A stretch of DNA of 64,000 bases. It comes from RPQJ01 sp963754535. GTDB lineage: Bacteria; Pseudomonadota; Gammaproteobacteria; Steroidobacterales; Steroidobacteraceae. Position numbers and translations under genes: made by a program. Every line of letters starts with the position of its first letter. Position 1 is the first letter of the stretch. This document shows, piece by piece, positions 27,468 through 37,365 of this stretch. The notes beneath the pieces are model-generated. The model did no database searches. It saw nothing but the letters and a program-made list of their open reading frames with translations, and was not told where the DNA came from. The stretch is from NCBI GenBank assembly GCA_963754535.1, contig CAVWGG010000016.1:1-64000 (forward strand), given 5' to 3'.

Positions 27468-28758
27468 GCGGCGACTCGTTGCCGCCCGCCTGCAGCAACT
27501 CTTCGACCTGGCCCTGGAACTCATGCACCAGGAGGTCGTGCTGCACGCCCGTGGCCGGCCCCGCGAACCCGGTGTGGATCTTGCGCACGCGGCCGGTGCG
27601 GTCGATGAAGATCGCAGTCGGGTAGGCGAGCACGGCATCGAGCTGGGGCAGCACGGCCGCGGCCTTCGCCTTGTCGGCCTCACCCGCAAGCAGCGTTGGA
27701 TACTCAATGCCATGCGCTGCCCGGAAGCGATTTACGGCGGCAACGGCGCGCGCGGAGTCCGCGTGCTGCTCGAACATCAGGCTGACGATTTCCAGTCCGC
27801 GCGACCGGTACCGGCGGTCGAGTTGCACCAGCAGCCGCGCCTCGTCGTGGCTGTTGGGGCACCAGCTGCCGGCGAGGGTGACCAGCAGCACCTTGTCCCT
27901 GAATCGCGGATCGCTCGACGACACGGTCCTGCCGTCGAGATCCTTGAACGCGAACGTGAACGGTGCGTCGGGATCGCGCAGTCGCGAGGCAAGCGCAGCG
28001 GCGTCGATCGAGGCATCCGGGTTGCGTGTCGCGACGAAACGCTGCGAGCCGCCAAGGTCGGACCACGCTTCGCCCACGAGTGCGCCCTTGGCGTCGAGCT
28101 TCGCTTCGTACAGCACGACCGCACCGCCATCGAAGCGTGAGAGGCGCAACTCCTCGTCATGGGCTTCGCCGGCCAGGTAACGCTGGTCACCCGTTGGCAT
28201 CTGCACCGTGCCCGTCACGTTCGCGAAACCCTGGTCGAACGTGGCGACTCCGGGCGTGCGACGGCCCGTGCGGTCCGTGAACGTCACGTCCCACCGGCCT
28301 GCGAAATCCGCGTTGTCCGGCAAGGCCTCGGGGTAGAAGCGCCAGGTTTCACCGAGCCTCGCCGTGAACGGCAGCTGCAGCGCCTGCCCATCGGCGTGGA
28401 CGAGCGTGACTTCGCCGGTCAGTTCGTCGCCTGAAACCTCGGCGGTCAGGATCGTTTCGTATCCTGGAAACCGCGCTTCCAGCTTGCCTGGAGTGGCCTG
28501 CACTTCGTCGAGCCGGATGCGCTCGTCACCGTTGATGACGTACAGCACCTTGCCGGCTTCTTCCTGCGCGACGTCCAGGCCGAAGGGCACCGATTTCCTG
28601 CCGGGCAGCTCGAGGGTGGCGCGGTAGCTGCCGGGTTGCAGTTCGCGGTTGGCGGGTTTCGAGCAGGCGGAGAGCATGAGCGCCGCCGTCATGAGCAGCA
28701 GCGCTGGAGCAACACGCGTTCGCAGTCGACCCGCGGGGGGCAGGTGCAGCCGGTTCAT
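27457..28758 (-). CDS. Lipoprotein with C-terminal TlpA/thioredoxin-like domain
   Basis: 433 residues. The signal and lipobox are ALMLSACSKP. A beta-rich middle part contains repeated lipocalin-like strands (SGDELTGEVTLVHADG). Residues about 265-420 form a thioredoxin-fold peroxiredoxin/TlpA domain with LLVTLAGSWCPNSHDEARLL; only one cysteine occupies the active site where CXXC is usual. The predicted location is the periplasmic face of a membrane. A redox role is plausible, but with a single Cys it would act as a peroxidase-like or non-disulfide-reducing variant. It overlaps yajQ tail-to-tail by 11 bases. Confidence 0.72.
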   Translation of the reverse strand: MNRLHLPPAGRLRTRVAPALLLMTAALMLSACSKPANRELQPGSYRATLELPGRKSVPFGLDVAQEEAGKVLYVINGDERIRLDEVQATPGKLEARFPGYETILTAEVSGDELTGEVTLVHADGQALQLPFTARLGETWRFYPEALPDNADFAGRWDVTFTDRTGRRTPGVATFDQGFANVTGTVQMPTGDQRYLAGEAHDEELRLSRFDGGAVVLYEAKLDAKGALVGEAWSDLGGSQRFVATRNPDASIDAAALASRLRDPDAPFTFAFKDLDGRTVSSSDPRFRDKVLLVTLAGSWCPNSHDEARLLVQLDRRYRSRGLEIVSLMFEQHADSARAVAAVNRFRAAHGIEYPTLLAGEADKAKAAAVLPQLDAVLAYPTAIFIDRTGRVRKIHTGFAGPATGVQHDLLVHEFQGQVEELLQAGGNESPLSP

Positions 28759-28782
28759 GCGACAGGTTCGGCCGTGGGGCCG

Positions 28783-29181
28783 TCAGACTTTGAGGGCGAC
28801 GCGGATTTTATCAACCAGGTCTTCGCCGCCGTGCTGGCGGACGTGTTCGATCACGATCGGACCGAATTTCTTCGCGGTGTCGATGTCGACACCCAGTTCC
28901 GCGAACGACGCGGCCAGGCCCGCCCAGCGCCCGGCGGTCGAATTCCTGCCGCCAAACAGCGAGCCGATGCCGCCCGCGAGCGAACTCAGGGCACTGGGCG
29001 GCGGGGCATTCTTGAGCAGCTTGTCGGCGCCCGGCACGTCGGCGACGAACGCCTGGAAATCCCTGGGGCTCAGGTTCTGCTGGCCTGCACGGAGCAGGGC
29101 CACGACGCCACCGCGGGCCTGGTCCCTGGAGACGCCCAGGTCTTTGGTGATCTTGCGGATCAGGTCGTCCATCGCTGTCAC
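28783..29181 (-). CDS. DUF2780 family protein (VcgC/VcgE-like)
   Basis: 132 residues with MDDLIRKITKDLGVSRDQARGG, an all-helical N-terminal segment, and a Gly/Ser hinge (LAGGIGSLFGG) followed by LAASFAELGVDIDTAKKFGPI, the pattern of DUF2780. Function of the family is unknown. The gene follows the HerA-like ATPase by 30 bases and may be co-transcribed. No signal peptide in this member. Confidence 0.65.
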   Translation of the reverse strand: MTAMDDLIRKITKDLGVSRDQARGGVVALLRAGQQNLSPRDFQAFVADVPGADKLLKNAPPPSALSSLAGGIGSLFGGRNSTAGRWAGLAASFAELGVDIDTAKKFGPIVIEHVRQHGGEDLVDKIRVALKV

Positions 29182-29211
29182 TCGGGTGGGGCGAACCGGA
29201 CTGATTCTACG

Positions 29212-31593
29212 TCAAGCGGGCCGCCAGACGAGCGCCAGATCGGTCACTTCGGTATCGGATTTGCGCGCCTTGATTGCGGACTGCTCCACGGCGATCGTCC
29301 CGGCGTCGAACTTCGATTCGAGCGCGGCGATCTCGTCCGCCAGCTCCGCCTCCAGCGCGGTCCGTTGCTGCCGCAGTGCCGTCAGGTCGGCTTCGGCGTG
29401 CGTCACGTCGGTTCGTTCCTTGCCGATGCGGCCCATGCTCTTCGCTGCGGACGACGCCTTGCCGAACGCGCCGCCGCGCCGGCTGCCGAACAGCGCACCA
29501 AGCAGGCTGCCGCCCACGCTGATCGCTGACGACATCGTCTGCTGGCTCGCCTGCTCCTGCTCGCGGACGAGCTTCTGTTCGGCCTTGCGCGCCCGATCCT
29601 CGAGCGTCTCGAGCTTCGATGCGTACTTCCTGCGCAAGGCATCGACGGCCGCATCGCGCCGCTCGCGCAGGACCAGGGCCAGGTGTGAGCGGAATTCGCT
29701 TTCGCTGCCACCCGGCGCCGACGTCAACTTGAGGTCCGGGCACCGCATGACCGATAGCGACGACGTGCGGTAGACATGGTCCGCCAGCGACCTGCCGTGC
29801 TGCGCGAAGGACTTGGTCGCGATGACGCTGCCCGCCACGTCTGCGAACGTCGCGTTGGGAGCCGGCGCATCGAGCATGTGGATCGCGTCGGCGTTGCAGA
29901 TCTCGGCGGCTTCCCAGTCGGGCCCCTGCGCGGTCAACGGTGCGAGGTAGTACCAGTTTTCCCAGGCATCGAGCCCGGCCTTGGCGTCGACGAAGTGCGC
30001 CCGCACCCGTGCGCCGATGTGCGGCTCGTACTCGACGCCCTGGTTGCCCGCGGCCGCCATGAACTTCTCGGGCACGCCCGCCGCCACGATGGGGCGATTG
30101 CTGGATGCCGTTGCCGGGGCGCGTGCTGCGGCAGCAGGGGCGGTCGCGATCGTCGGAGCGATGGTTGGGGCCGCGGATTTCCGGCCATCCTGTGCGGCCA
30201 ACCTGGCGATCTCGGCCGACGTCAGCGGGCCGCGCAGGTAGGAGAGTGCCCAGCGTGTGCGCAGGAAAACGGGCGCCGCGTCGTGCACGTTCCGCATCAG
30301 GAACGTGCGCTGCGGCAGGCCCGACATCGCGGCTTCGAGCTGCGACTTGTCCATGCCACCCGCCGCATCGCTGCCGAGCAGGCCTTCGATCACGCGCGCC
30401 TTGTCGCGCTCCGTCTGCAGGCGGCCGATGAACCAGGTGCCGGCGTTGCCCAGGCCCTTGTAGTCGAGGTCGACGGGATTCTGCGTCGCCAGCACGACGC
30501 CGAGTCCGAAGGCGCGGGCCTGCTTCATCAGCGTCAGCATCGGTGTCTTCGACGGCGGCATGGCGCCCGGCGGGAAAAAGCCGAACACCTCGTCCATGTA
30601 GAAGAGCGCGCGCAGGCTGGTCGTGCCGGACTGGCGCCGCATCCACGCGACCAGTTCGTTGGTCACCAGCGTCACGACGAACATGCGTTCGGCGTCGTTC
30701 AGGTGGGCGATCGAGATGATCGCGATGCGCGGCCTGCCCTTTGCGTCGTAGAGCAGCGACTGGATGTCCAGGGCGTCCCCGGCCAGCCAGGCTTCGAACC
30801 CCGGCGACGCCAGCAGGCCATTGATGCGGAGCGCGAGGTCGGTGCGGTCCTTCCCCGGGAAAAAGCTGTCGACGTCGAAGACGCCGATCTTGTCGAACGG
30901 CGGCTTCTGCACCGACCGGATCAGGGCGGCGAGGTCGAGGCTCTCGCCCCTGCGCCACGCGTCGTCGAGCAAGGCGGATAGCAGGATGAATTCGCGGCTG
31001 CGGATCGGGTCGGCGTCGATGCCGAGCAGTCCGAGCAGGCCGGCGACTGCGGAACCGACACGCTCCTTGAGGGCGGTCGCGTCGCTGGCCACGACGGGAT
31101 CGGGCGCCGAGAACGAACGGAGGATCGACAGCGGCCGGCCGGCGTTCGAACCCGGCGTGTAAATGTCGACCGTGGCGGCGTCGCGCAGGCGCTGGATGCG
31201 CTCACCGTCCTGGCCCCACTCCTCGAGCCCCTTGCGCCAGGTGGCCGCGGTTGCCGCCGCAAACTCGTCGACGCTCTGGCCCTTGCGCGAGGCTTCGCCG
31301 GCGTCTACCCAGGGCTTGAAGTCTTCCGGTCGCAGCTGCGGAAAGGTCAGCGCGAGGTTGGCGATGTCGCCTTTCGGGTCGATGACGATGGCTGGGATGC
31401 CGTCGATCGCGGCTTCCTCGATCAGCGACACGCAGAGTCCGGTCTTGCCGCTGCCAGTCATGCCGATGCAGACAGCATGCGTGGTCAGGTCGCGCGAGTC
31501 GTACAGCAGGTCGTCGCCGAGCTGCTGCGAGGCCGGGTCGTACTCCCGGCCAAGATAGAAGACTCCGAGCTTTTCATAGGACGGCAGCGGCAT
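29212..31593 (-). CDS. HerA-like DUF87/DUF853 ATPase with coiled-coil tail
   Basis: 793 residues from ATG 31593, preceded by AAGGAAAC. Walker A is GMTGSGKTGLCV (residues about 45-56), DPKGDIANLAL follows the second strand, and Walker B is ALFYMDEVFGFFPPG. The sensor region includes QARAFGLGVVLATQNPVDLDYK. The last 200 residues are charged and helical (KLETLEDRARKAEQKL, HAEADLTALRQQRTALEAEL) around a Gly/Ser-rich insert. HerA relatives are hexameric DNA translocases. No NurA, Sir2 or other nuclease partner is adjacent, so the role is unclear. Confidence 0.75.
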   Translation of the reverse strand: MPLPSYEKLGVFYLGREYDPASQQLGDDLLYDSRDLTTHAVCIGMTGSGKTGLCVSLIEEAAIDGIPAIVIDPKGDIANLALTFPQLRPEDFKPWVDAGEASRKGQSVDEFAAATAATWRKGLEEWGQDGERIQRLRDAATVDIYTPGSNAGRPLSILRSFSAPDPVVASDATALKERVGSAVAGLLGLLGIDADPIRSREFILLSALLDDAWRRGESLDLAALIRSVQKPPFDKIGVFDVDSFFPGKDRTDLALRINGLLASPGFEAWLAGDALDIQSLLYDAKGRPRIAIISIAHLNDAERMFVVTLVTNELVAWMRRQSGTTSLRALFYMDEVFGFFPPGAMPPSKTPMLTLMKQARAFGLGVVLATQNPVDLDYKGLGNAGTWFIGRLQTERDKARVIEGLLGSDAAGGMDKSQLEAAMSGLPQRTFLMRNVHDAAPVFLRTRWALSYLRGPLTSAEIARLAAQDGRKSAAPTIAPTIATAPAAAARAPATASSNRPIVAAGVPEKFMAAAGNQGVEYEPHIGARVRAHFVDAKAGLDAWENWYYLAPLTAQGPDWEAAEICNADAIHMLDAPAPNATFADVAGSVIATKSFAQHGRSLADHVYRTSSLSVMRCPDLKLTSAPGGSESEFRSHLALVLRERRDAAVDALRRKYASKLETLEDRARKAEQKLVREQEQASQQTMSSAISVGGSLLGALFGSRRGGAFGKASSAAKSMGRIGKERTDVTHAEADLTALRQQRTALEAELADEIAALESKFDAGTIAVEQSAIKARKSDTEVTDLALVWRPA

Positions 31594-31734
31594 GTCGGTT
31601 TCCTTGGGTCCGGGAACGCGCCAACGGCGGGTGGACGATCCGGATGTTACCGAAATGTCACCGCGGGGCGACTGACGGCGTAACCTCACGGGCCTAGGAT
31701 GGCCTGAAAATCCAATCAACTCCGTGGCCAGCGC

Positions 31735-33475
31735 ATGTCCATCGCCCTCGACCAGGTGACCAAGCGGTACCAAGGCGTACCCGTCGTCAACGACGTCTCG
31801 CTGAATGTCCGGCAGGGCGAATTCCTCGTGCTGCTCGGTCCGAGCGGCAGCGGCAAGAGCACGCTGCTGCGCGCGGTCGCGGGCCTCACCGAAATCGACC
31901 ATGGCCGCGTCTCGCTGCACGGTCGTGACGTGACGCACGTGAATGCGCGCGAACGCAAGGTCGGGTTCGTCTTCCAGCACTACGCGCTGTTCCGCCACAT
32001 GACCATCGGCGAGAACATCGAGTTTGCGCTGCGGGTGCGCAAGGTGAAGAGCGCGGAGCGCCGCGCCCGCCGCAAGGAATTGCTCAAGCTCGTCGCCCTG
32101 GAAGGCATGGACGACCGCCTGCCCGCGCAGCTTTCGGGCGGCCAGCAGCAGCGCGTCGCGGTCGCACGCGCGCTCGCGCACCGGCCCGAAGTGTTGCTGA
32201 TGGACGAGCCGTTCGGCGCGCTCGACGCCAAGATCCGCGAGGAACTGCGCCGGACCATCCGCCAGATCCAGCGCGAGCTCGACATGACGACCGTGCTCGT
32301 CACGCACGACCAGGAAGAAGCCTTCGCGCTCGCCGATCGGATCGGCGTGATGCACCAGGGCCGCCTGCTCGAATGCGGCAAGCCCGACGATCTCTACACG
32401 CGCCCGGCCACGCGCTTCGTCTCGACGTTCCTCGGGCGCCGCGAACCTGCTGCTCGGCTATCGCACCACGCGCGGCGTCCGCTTCAACTCCGCGCCGGTC
32501 GCGAGCGGCGACGTGCCGCGCGAAGTCGTCGCGGTGCTGCGTCCAGAGGAAGTGGAGCTTTGCGCCGCCGAGCCCGAGGTCAAGTCCAACTTCGTCGGTC
32601 ACGGCAACGTCGAGGAAGTGCTGTTCGGCGGCGCGGTCGAACGCCTGCGCGTGCGCATGGCGAGCGACGGCCCGGTGCCCGTCGCGCCCGGACGTGACGG
32701 CGCGCTCGACATGGGGTCCTTGCTCGAGGTGTCGCGGACGTTGCCCGAGCAGCGCGATTTTCCGGTGGCCGTGGGCCAGCGCATCGCCGTCGGCGCCCGC
32801 CGCATTCACGTGCTGCCCACGCCGATCTCGAGCTTCACGGCGGTGGGTGCGGACGAAGCCGCGGCGCGCGAGCTGCGCGGTTCCCCGCTGCTCTCCACGC
32901 TCGGCACGCGCATGCAGACCCGCGTCGCCACGCGCATCGGCCACTTCGAGCGTGCCCCGCCCGGCATGCCGACCATCGCGACCGGCAAGGACTGCGCGCA
33001 GGCAGCCGAATGGCACCTGACGCACGGTGCCGTGCAGTTGCTGTGCGTGCCGCCGACGGCGCCGTTGCCGAACCACGTCGTCATCCATACGCTCGATGCC
33101 GAATCGCGCCGCGCGACGCTCGCGGTGGCCGCGAGCTTGCTGCGGCACGTGGCGGCCGAAGCGATCTACATCGGCATCCAGCCCGGGGCTTCGCCGGAGA
33201 CCGATCGCGGCGCGCACATGCGCGACCTGCTCGATGCCCGTTCGGCAGCTCTGGCTGACCACGGCCTCGACATGCGCACCGAACTCCGTCCCGGTGACGT
33301 GGCCGAGGAGCTGCAGAAGGAGCTGGCCGCGTACGACAACAGCATGCTCGTGCTCGGCACGTCGAATCCGGCGGCGATCCGCTGGGACTGGCTCAAGGAC
33401 CTGCTGGAGAATTCGCCACAGCGTGCGGTGCTGATCGTCAATTCGGCGCGTGCCGAAGCGACGCCGGACGGTTGA
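31735..33475 (+). CDS. cysA: Sulfate ABC transporter ATPase CysA with C-terminal universal-stress-like domain, one frameshift
   Basis: About 579 residues. The ATPase core has Walker A GPSGSGKST, Q-loop FQHYALF, signature LSGGQQQRVAVARAL, Walker B VLLMDEPFGALD and H-loop VLVTHDQEEA, followed by the CysA regulatory domain (LRPEEVELCA). One extra base in the G run at 32434-32436 splits TFLG from AANLLLGY. A further 150-180 residues are appended (AEWHLTHGAVQLLCVP, RATLAVAASLLRHVAAEAIYI, YDNSMLVLGTSNPAAI, RAVLIVNSA), with an alternating alpha/beta pattern like universal stress proteins. Ordinary CysA ends near residue 350. First gene of the operon with cysT and cysW. Confidence 0.8.
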
Positions 33476-33476
33476 G

Positions 33477-34379
33477 ATGGCTGTGTCCTGGTTCCGGCAG
33501 CCGAGCATTCTTCCAGGCTTTGGCCTGACGCTCGGGTTCACGACGTTCTTCCTGAGCGCGCTGGTGCTGTTGCCGCTCGCGGCCCTGGTCTACAAGACCA
33601 CGTCGATGACGTGGGCGGATTTCATCGGCACGGTGCTGGACGAGCGAGCGCTCGCCTCGTACCGGCTGAGCTTCGGCGCCGCTTTCATCGCCGCCATCAT
33701 CAACGCGTTCTTCGGCTTCATCGTGGCCTGGTCGCTCGTGCGTTACGAGTTTCCGGGACGCCGCCTGGTCGACGCCCTGATCGACCTGCCGTTCGCGCTG
33801 CCGACGGCGGTCTCCGGCATCGCACTGGCGACCGTGTTCTCGCCGACAGGCTGGCTCGGCGTGCAGCTGCAGGAACTGTTTGGCTTGCAGGTCGCGTACA
33901 CGTGGATCGGCGTGGTCGTCGCGCTGATCCTGATCGGGCTGCCGTTCGTCGTGCGCTCCGTGCAGCCCGCCCTGGTCGAGGCGCAACGCGACCTCGAGGA
34001 AGCGGCCGAGACGCTCGGTGCCGGGCCGTTCACGGTGTTCCGCCGGATCGTCCTGCCGGCAGTGATGCCGGCGCTGGTCACCGGCTTCACGATGGCGTTC
34101 GCGCGTGGCGTCGGCGAGTACGGCTCGGTCGTGTTCATCTCGGGCAACCTGCCGCTCAAGACCGAGATCACGCCATTGCTGATCGTGATCAAGCTCGAGC
34201 AGTTCGACTACAACGGCGCCGCCGCGCTCGGCTTCATGATGCTGCTGGTGTCGTTCCTGATGCTGCTCGCGATCAACCTGGTACAGGGCTGGAGCCGTCG
34301 TCGTCAGTCAGGCGCGGATCAATCCGGTGGCCGAGTCGAGCGGCGAGCCCGCCCGCGCAACCGCAAGGAGGTTGGTTGA
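33477..34379 (+). CDS. cysT: Sulfate ABC transporter permease CysT (CysU)
   Basis: 300 residues with six hydrophobic segments. The ABC-permease EAA loop reads EEAAETLGAGPFTVFRRIVLP, followed by PALVTGFTMAFARGVGEYG, characteristic of CysT. It starts one base after the cysA stop. Together with CysW it forms the sulfate/thiosulfate channel in the inner membrane. The periplasmic binding proteins are encoded about 10 kb downstream. Confidence 0.9.
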   Translation: MAVSWFRQPSILPGFGLTLGFTTFFLSALVLLPLAALVYKTTSMTWADFIGTVLDERALASYRLSFGAAFIAAIINAFFGFIVAWSLVRYEFPGRRLVDALIDLPFALPTAVSGIALATVFSPTGWLGVQLQELFGLQVAYTWIGVVVALILIGLPFVVRSVQPALVEAQRDLEEAAETLGAGPFTVFRRIVLPAVMPALVTGFTMAFARGVGEYGSVVFISGNLPLKTEITPLLIVIKLEQFDYNGAAALGFMMLLVSFLMLLAINLVQGWSRRRQSGADQSGGRVERRARPRNRKEVG

Positions 34380-34380
34380 C

Positions 34381-35236
34381 ATGGCTGGTGCGGCTCCGAG
34401 ATTCGAAAAGCGCCAGTATGTGTCGCCGGTCCTGCGGGCGGGTCGCGCCGCGCTGATCGCGATTTCGATCGCCTTCCTGGGGCTGTTGCTGCTGGCGCCC
34501 CTCGGTGCGGTGCTCGGCCAGGCGTTCGCCGAAGGGTGGCGCGTCTACTTCGAATCGTTCAACAACGTCGACACGCTCGCGGCGATCAAGCTCACCCTGC
34601 TGACCGCGGCAATCGTCGTGCCGATCAACACGCTGTTCGGCATCGCGGCCGCCTGGGCGATCGCCAAGTTCGAGTTCAAGGGCAAGAGCCTGCTGATCAC
34701 GCTGATCGACCTGCCGTTCGCCATCTCGCCGGTCATCGCGGGCCTCGTGTTCGTCATGCTGTTCGGCTCACAAGGCTGGTTCGGTCCGTGGCTGCAGGAT
34801 CACGACATCCAGGTCATCTTTGCCGTGCCAGGCATCGTGCTGGCCACCATGTTCGTGACCTTCCCGTACGTCGCGCGTGAACTGATCCCGCTGATGCAGC
34901 AGCAGGGCAGTGAGGAGGAGGAGGCGGCCATCACGCTCGGCGCCCGCGCCTTCACCACGTTCCTGCGCGTCACGCTGCCCAAGATCCGCTGGGGCCTCAT
35001 CTATGGCGTGATTCTCTGCAACGCCCGCGCCATGGGAGAATTCGGCGCCGTCTCGGTCGTGTCGGGGCACATCCGCGGACTGACGACGACCATGCCGCTG
35101 CAGGTCGAGATCCTCTACAACGAGTACCTCTTCGTGGCAGCCTTTCGCGGTGGCGTCGCTGCTCGCGTTGCTGGCGATCGTGACGCTCGTGATCAAGACC
35201 TTCGTCGAGTGGCGCGCCGACCGGCGTACGGGTTGA
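34381..35236 (+). CDS. cysW: Sulfate ABC transporter permease CysW, one frameshift
   Basis: About 284 residues with ALIAISIAFLGLLLLAPLG as first membrane helix, EEEAAITLGARAFTTFLRVTLP as EAA loop and RAMGEFGAVSVVSGHIRG, diagnostic for CysW. One extra T in the run at 35143-35145 shifts the last 30 codons; restoring it gives a hydrophobic helix and KTFVEWRADRRTG before TGA 35234-35236. Without correction the gene reads straight into the histidine kinase, which would make a spurious fusion. It starts one base after the cysT stop. Confidence 0.85.
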
Positions 35237-37365
35237 TGGACAGGATCTCCGCACAATTGAGCGATTGGTGGGCGAGCCTGCGACGGCTCGCGGCCGGACC
35301 GGCGACGCTGGAGCGCACGCTGACGCTGACCCTCGGCGGGCTCGTGCTCGCGGCCATCCTCGTGCTCGCCTTCAGCGCCGTGGGATTGCTGCGCAAGCAG
35401 GCCGAGCAGGAGGCCATATCCCGCGTCCAGTTCGCCGGCGTCGCGGCGCGCGAGGAGCTTCGCCGGCTCAGCGAAGACACGCTCACGACGACCCGCGTCC
35501 TTGCGTCCCGTCAGCCGCTGCAGCGATTGATTCGCGCGGGCAATCGCGCGCAGACCGAGTTCTTCCTGCGCCGCGCCTGCACCTCGCTCAACATGGAAGC
35601 CTGTGCCGTCATCGTCGGCGCGAATGTCATCGCGAGCACCCAGCCCGGTGTCGCCTGGAGCGAGACGCTCGAAGCCACGTCCGACCAGGGGGAGCGCTTC
35701 ATGCTGGCGCCCACGTGGCAGCCTGATGGGCTGATCGGCGCAACCGCGCTGGTGCCGAATTTCGTCGAGACCCGGGTCGTGGCGTTGCGCTACTTCGACG
35801 AGCGACTGGCTGCGACGTTATCCGAGCAGGCCGGCATGCCGATTCGCCTCGTGCGACTGTCGAACTGGCTCGACAACGTCGAGCCGGATTTCAAGGAACT
35901 GCACTCGACGGCGCTCTCGCGCTCCGAGAGCGTGGCGCGTCGCATCGAGCCGCGCGACCTGTACGCATCGAGCACGCCGATCTTCGCTTCGACCGGCGAG
36001 GGCATCACCCTGCTCGAAGCGCGCCTGCCGGCCTCGGCAAGCGATTCCGAGGTGGCGGGCTTCGTCCGGCGGCTCGCGTGGACGGCGTTCCTGCTGAGCA
36101 TTGCCGCGGTCGTCGCGGCGCTGCTGCTCGCGCGCCGCATCGTGCGTCCGCTGCAATCGGTGGCGGAATCGGCCACGCGCCTGGGCCGCGGCGACTTCTC
36201 TGCGTCGATTCCGGTCGCGGGCGGCGGGCCGGAAGTGGTGGCGCTGGCACGCACGCTCGAAGACATGCGTCGTCACCTCGTCGAGCTGACTGCGACGCTG
36301 CGCCGGCGCGAGGCCGATGCGCAAGCACTGCTGCGCGGAGTCGTCGAAGGCGTGTACGCCGTCGATGCGAATCGCAGCGTGAAGTACCTGAACCCGCAGG
36401 CCGAACGCATGCTGGGTATCGAGGCGGGCGCGGCCGTCGGCAAATTCTGCGGCGACGTGCTGCGACCGTGCGCGCTGCCCGATGGACGCCGTCCGTGCGA
36501 CGCGGCATGCCCGATCGTAGCCTCGCGCGAGCGCGGCCACGCGCAGGCCACCGAGCTCCTGCAGTGGGCTGACGGTTCCAGGCGCACCGTGATCATCACG
36601 AGCGCCGGCATGGTCGACGGCCTGCAGGTGCAGGTGATGCGTGACGAAACCGACCTCGAGGCGGCCCGTCGTGCGCGTGACTCGATCCTCGCCAACATCT
36701 CGCACGAATTCCGCACCCCGCTCGCCGCGCAGCTTGCATCGATCGAATTGCTGCAGGAGAACCTCCACGAACTGCCGCGCGAGCAACTCGAAGAGCTGGT
36801 GACATCGCTGCGCCGCGGCTCGTTGCGACTGACGCGACTGATCGACAACCTGCTCGAGAGCGTCCGCATCGAGTCCGGGCAACTCGCGATCCGGCAGCAG
36901 CACCTGCAGCTGAACGAAGTGGTGCAGGATGCGGTCGAGCTCGTGGGCAGCCTGTTTCCGCAGCGCGGCCAGACGCTCGCCGTTGACGTTCCGGAAGATC
37001 TCCCGTCGCTGTACGGGGACGCGCCGCGGCTCATCCAGGTCTTCGTCAACCTGCTTGCCAACGCCAACAAGTTCGGACCGGAGGGCAGCACGATCAGCGT
37101 CGCCGCACGAGCCATCGACGGCATGATCGAGGCGACAATCGACGACGCGGGCCCGGGCGTGACGGAGAACGAGCGCGGGTCGATTTTCGAGCGCTTCCAC
37201 CGGGCGACCGCTGATGAACCGGAGCCGCGCGGCCTGGGTCTCGGGTTGTGGATCGTGAAATCGATCGTGGAGCGTCACGGCGGCACGGCGATCGCCACGC
37301 GCAGTCCTGAAGGACTGACCAGGTTCGTGGTCCGATTGCCAACCCCGGCGCCAGTCTCGCCATGA
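35236..37365 (+). CDS. Membrane sensor histidine kinase (HAMP-PAS-HisKA)
   Basis: 709 residues from ATG overlapping the cysW stop (TGATG). TM1 lies at about residues 35-55 (LGGLVLAAILVLAFSAVGLL), then a 230-residue periplasmic sensor domain, TM2 (AFLLSIAAVVAALLLARRIV) and HAMP. The PAS domain has a cysteine-rich insert (CGDVLRPCALPDGRRPCDAAC). The kinase core has SHEFRTPLAAQ (phospho-His), the N box LLANANKFGPEG, and the G boxes DDAGPGV and GLGLGLWIV. The position after cysATW suggests control of sulfate uptake, or oxidative input to it; no ligand is known. Confidence 0.85.
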   Translation: MDRISAQLSDWWASLRRLAAGPATLERTLTLTLGGLVLAAILVLAFSAVGLLRKQAEQEAISRVQFAGVAAREELRRLSEDTLTTTRVLASRQPLQRLIRAGNRAQTEFFLRRACTSLNMEACAVIVGANVIASTQPGVAWSETLEATSDQGERFMLAPTWQPDGLIGATALVPNFVETRVVALRYFDERLAATLSEQAGMPIRLVRLSNWLDNVEPDFKELHSTALSRSESVARRIEPRDLYASSTPIFASTGEGITLLEARLPASASDSEVAGFVRRLAWTAFLLSIAAVVAALLLARRIVRPLQSVAESATRLGRGDFSASIPVAGGGPEVVALARTLEDMRRHLVELTATLRRREADAQALLRGVVEGVYAVDANRSVKYLNPQAERMLGIEAGAAVGKFCGDVLRPCALPDGRRPCDAACPIVASRERGHAQATELLQWADGSRRTVIITSAGMVDGLQVQVMRDETDLEAARRARDSILANISHEFRTPLAAQLASIELLQENLHELPREQLEELVTSLRRGSLRLTRLIDNLLESVRIESGQLAIRQQHLQLNEVVQDAVELVGSLFPQRGQTLAVDVPEDLPSLYGDAPRLIQVFVNLLANANKFGPEGSTISVAARAIDGMIEATIDDAGPGVTENERGSIFERFHRATADEPEPRGLGLGLWIVKSIVERHGGTAIATRSPEGLTRFVVRLPTPAPVSP

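Noticed and set aside
29212..31593. HerA-based defence module
   Set aside because: No NurA, Sir2 or DUF4297 partner is adjacent; neighbours are housekeeping genes, and the coiled-coil form occurs as a lone chromosomal gene.
34327..37365. Giant fusion of sulfate permease and histidine kinase
   Set aside because: Removing one T from the run at 35143-35145 restores a normal CysW ending that overlaps the kinase ATG, so the fusion is an artefact of an indel.
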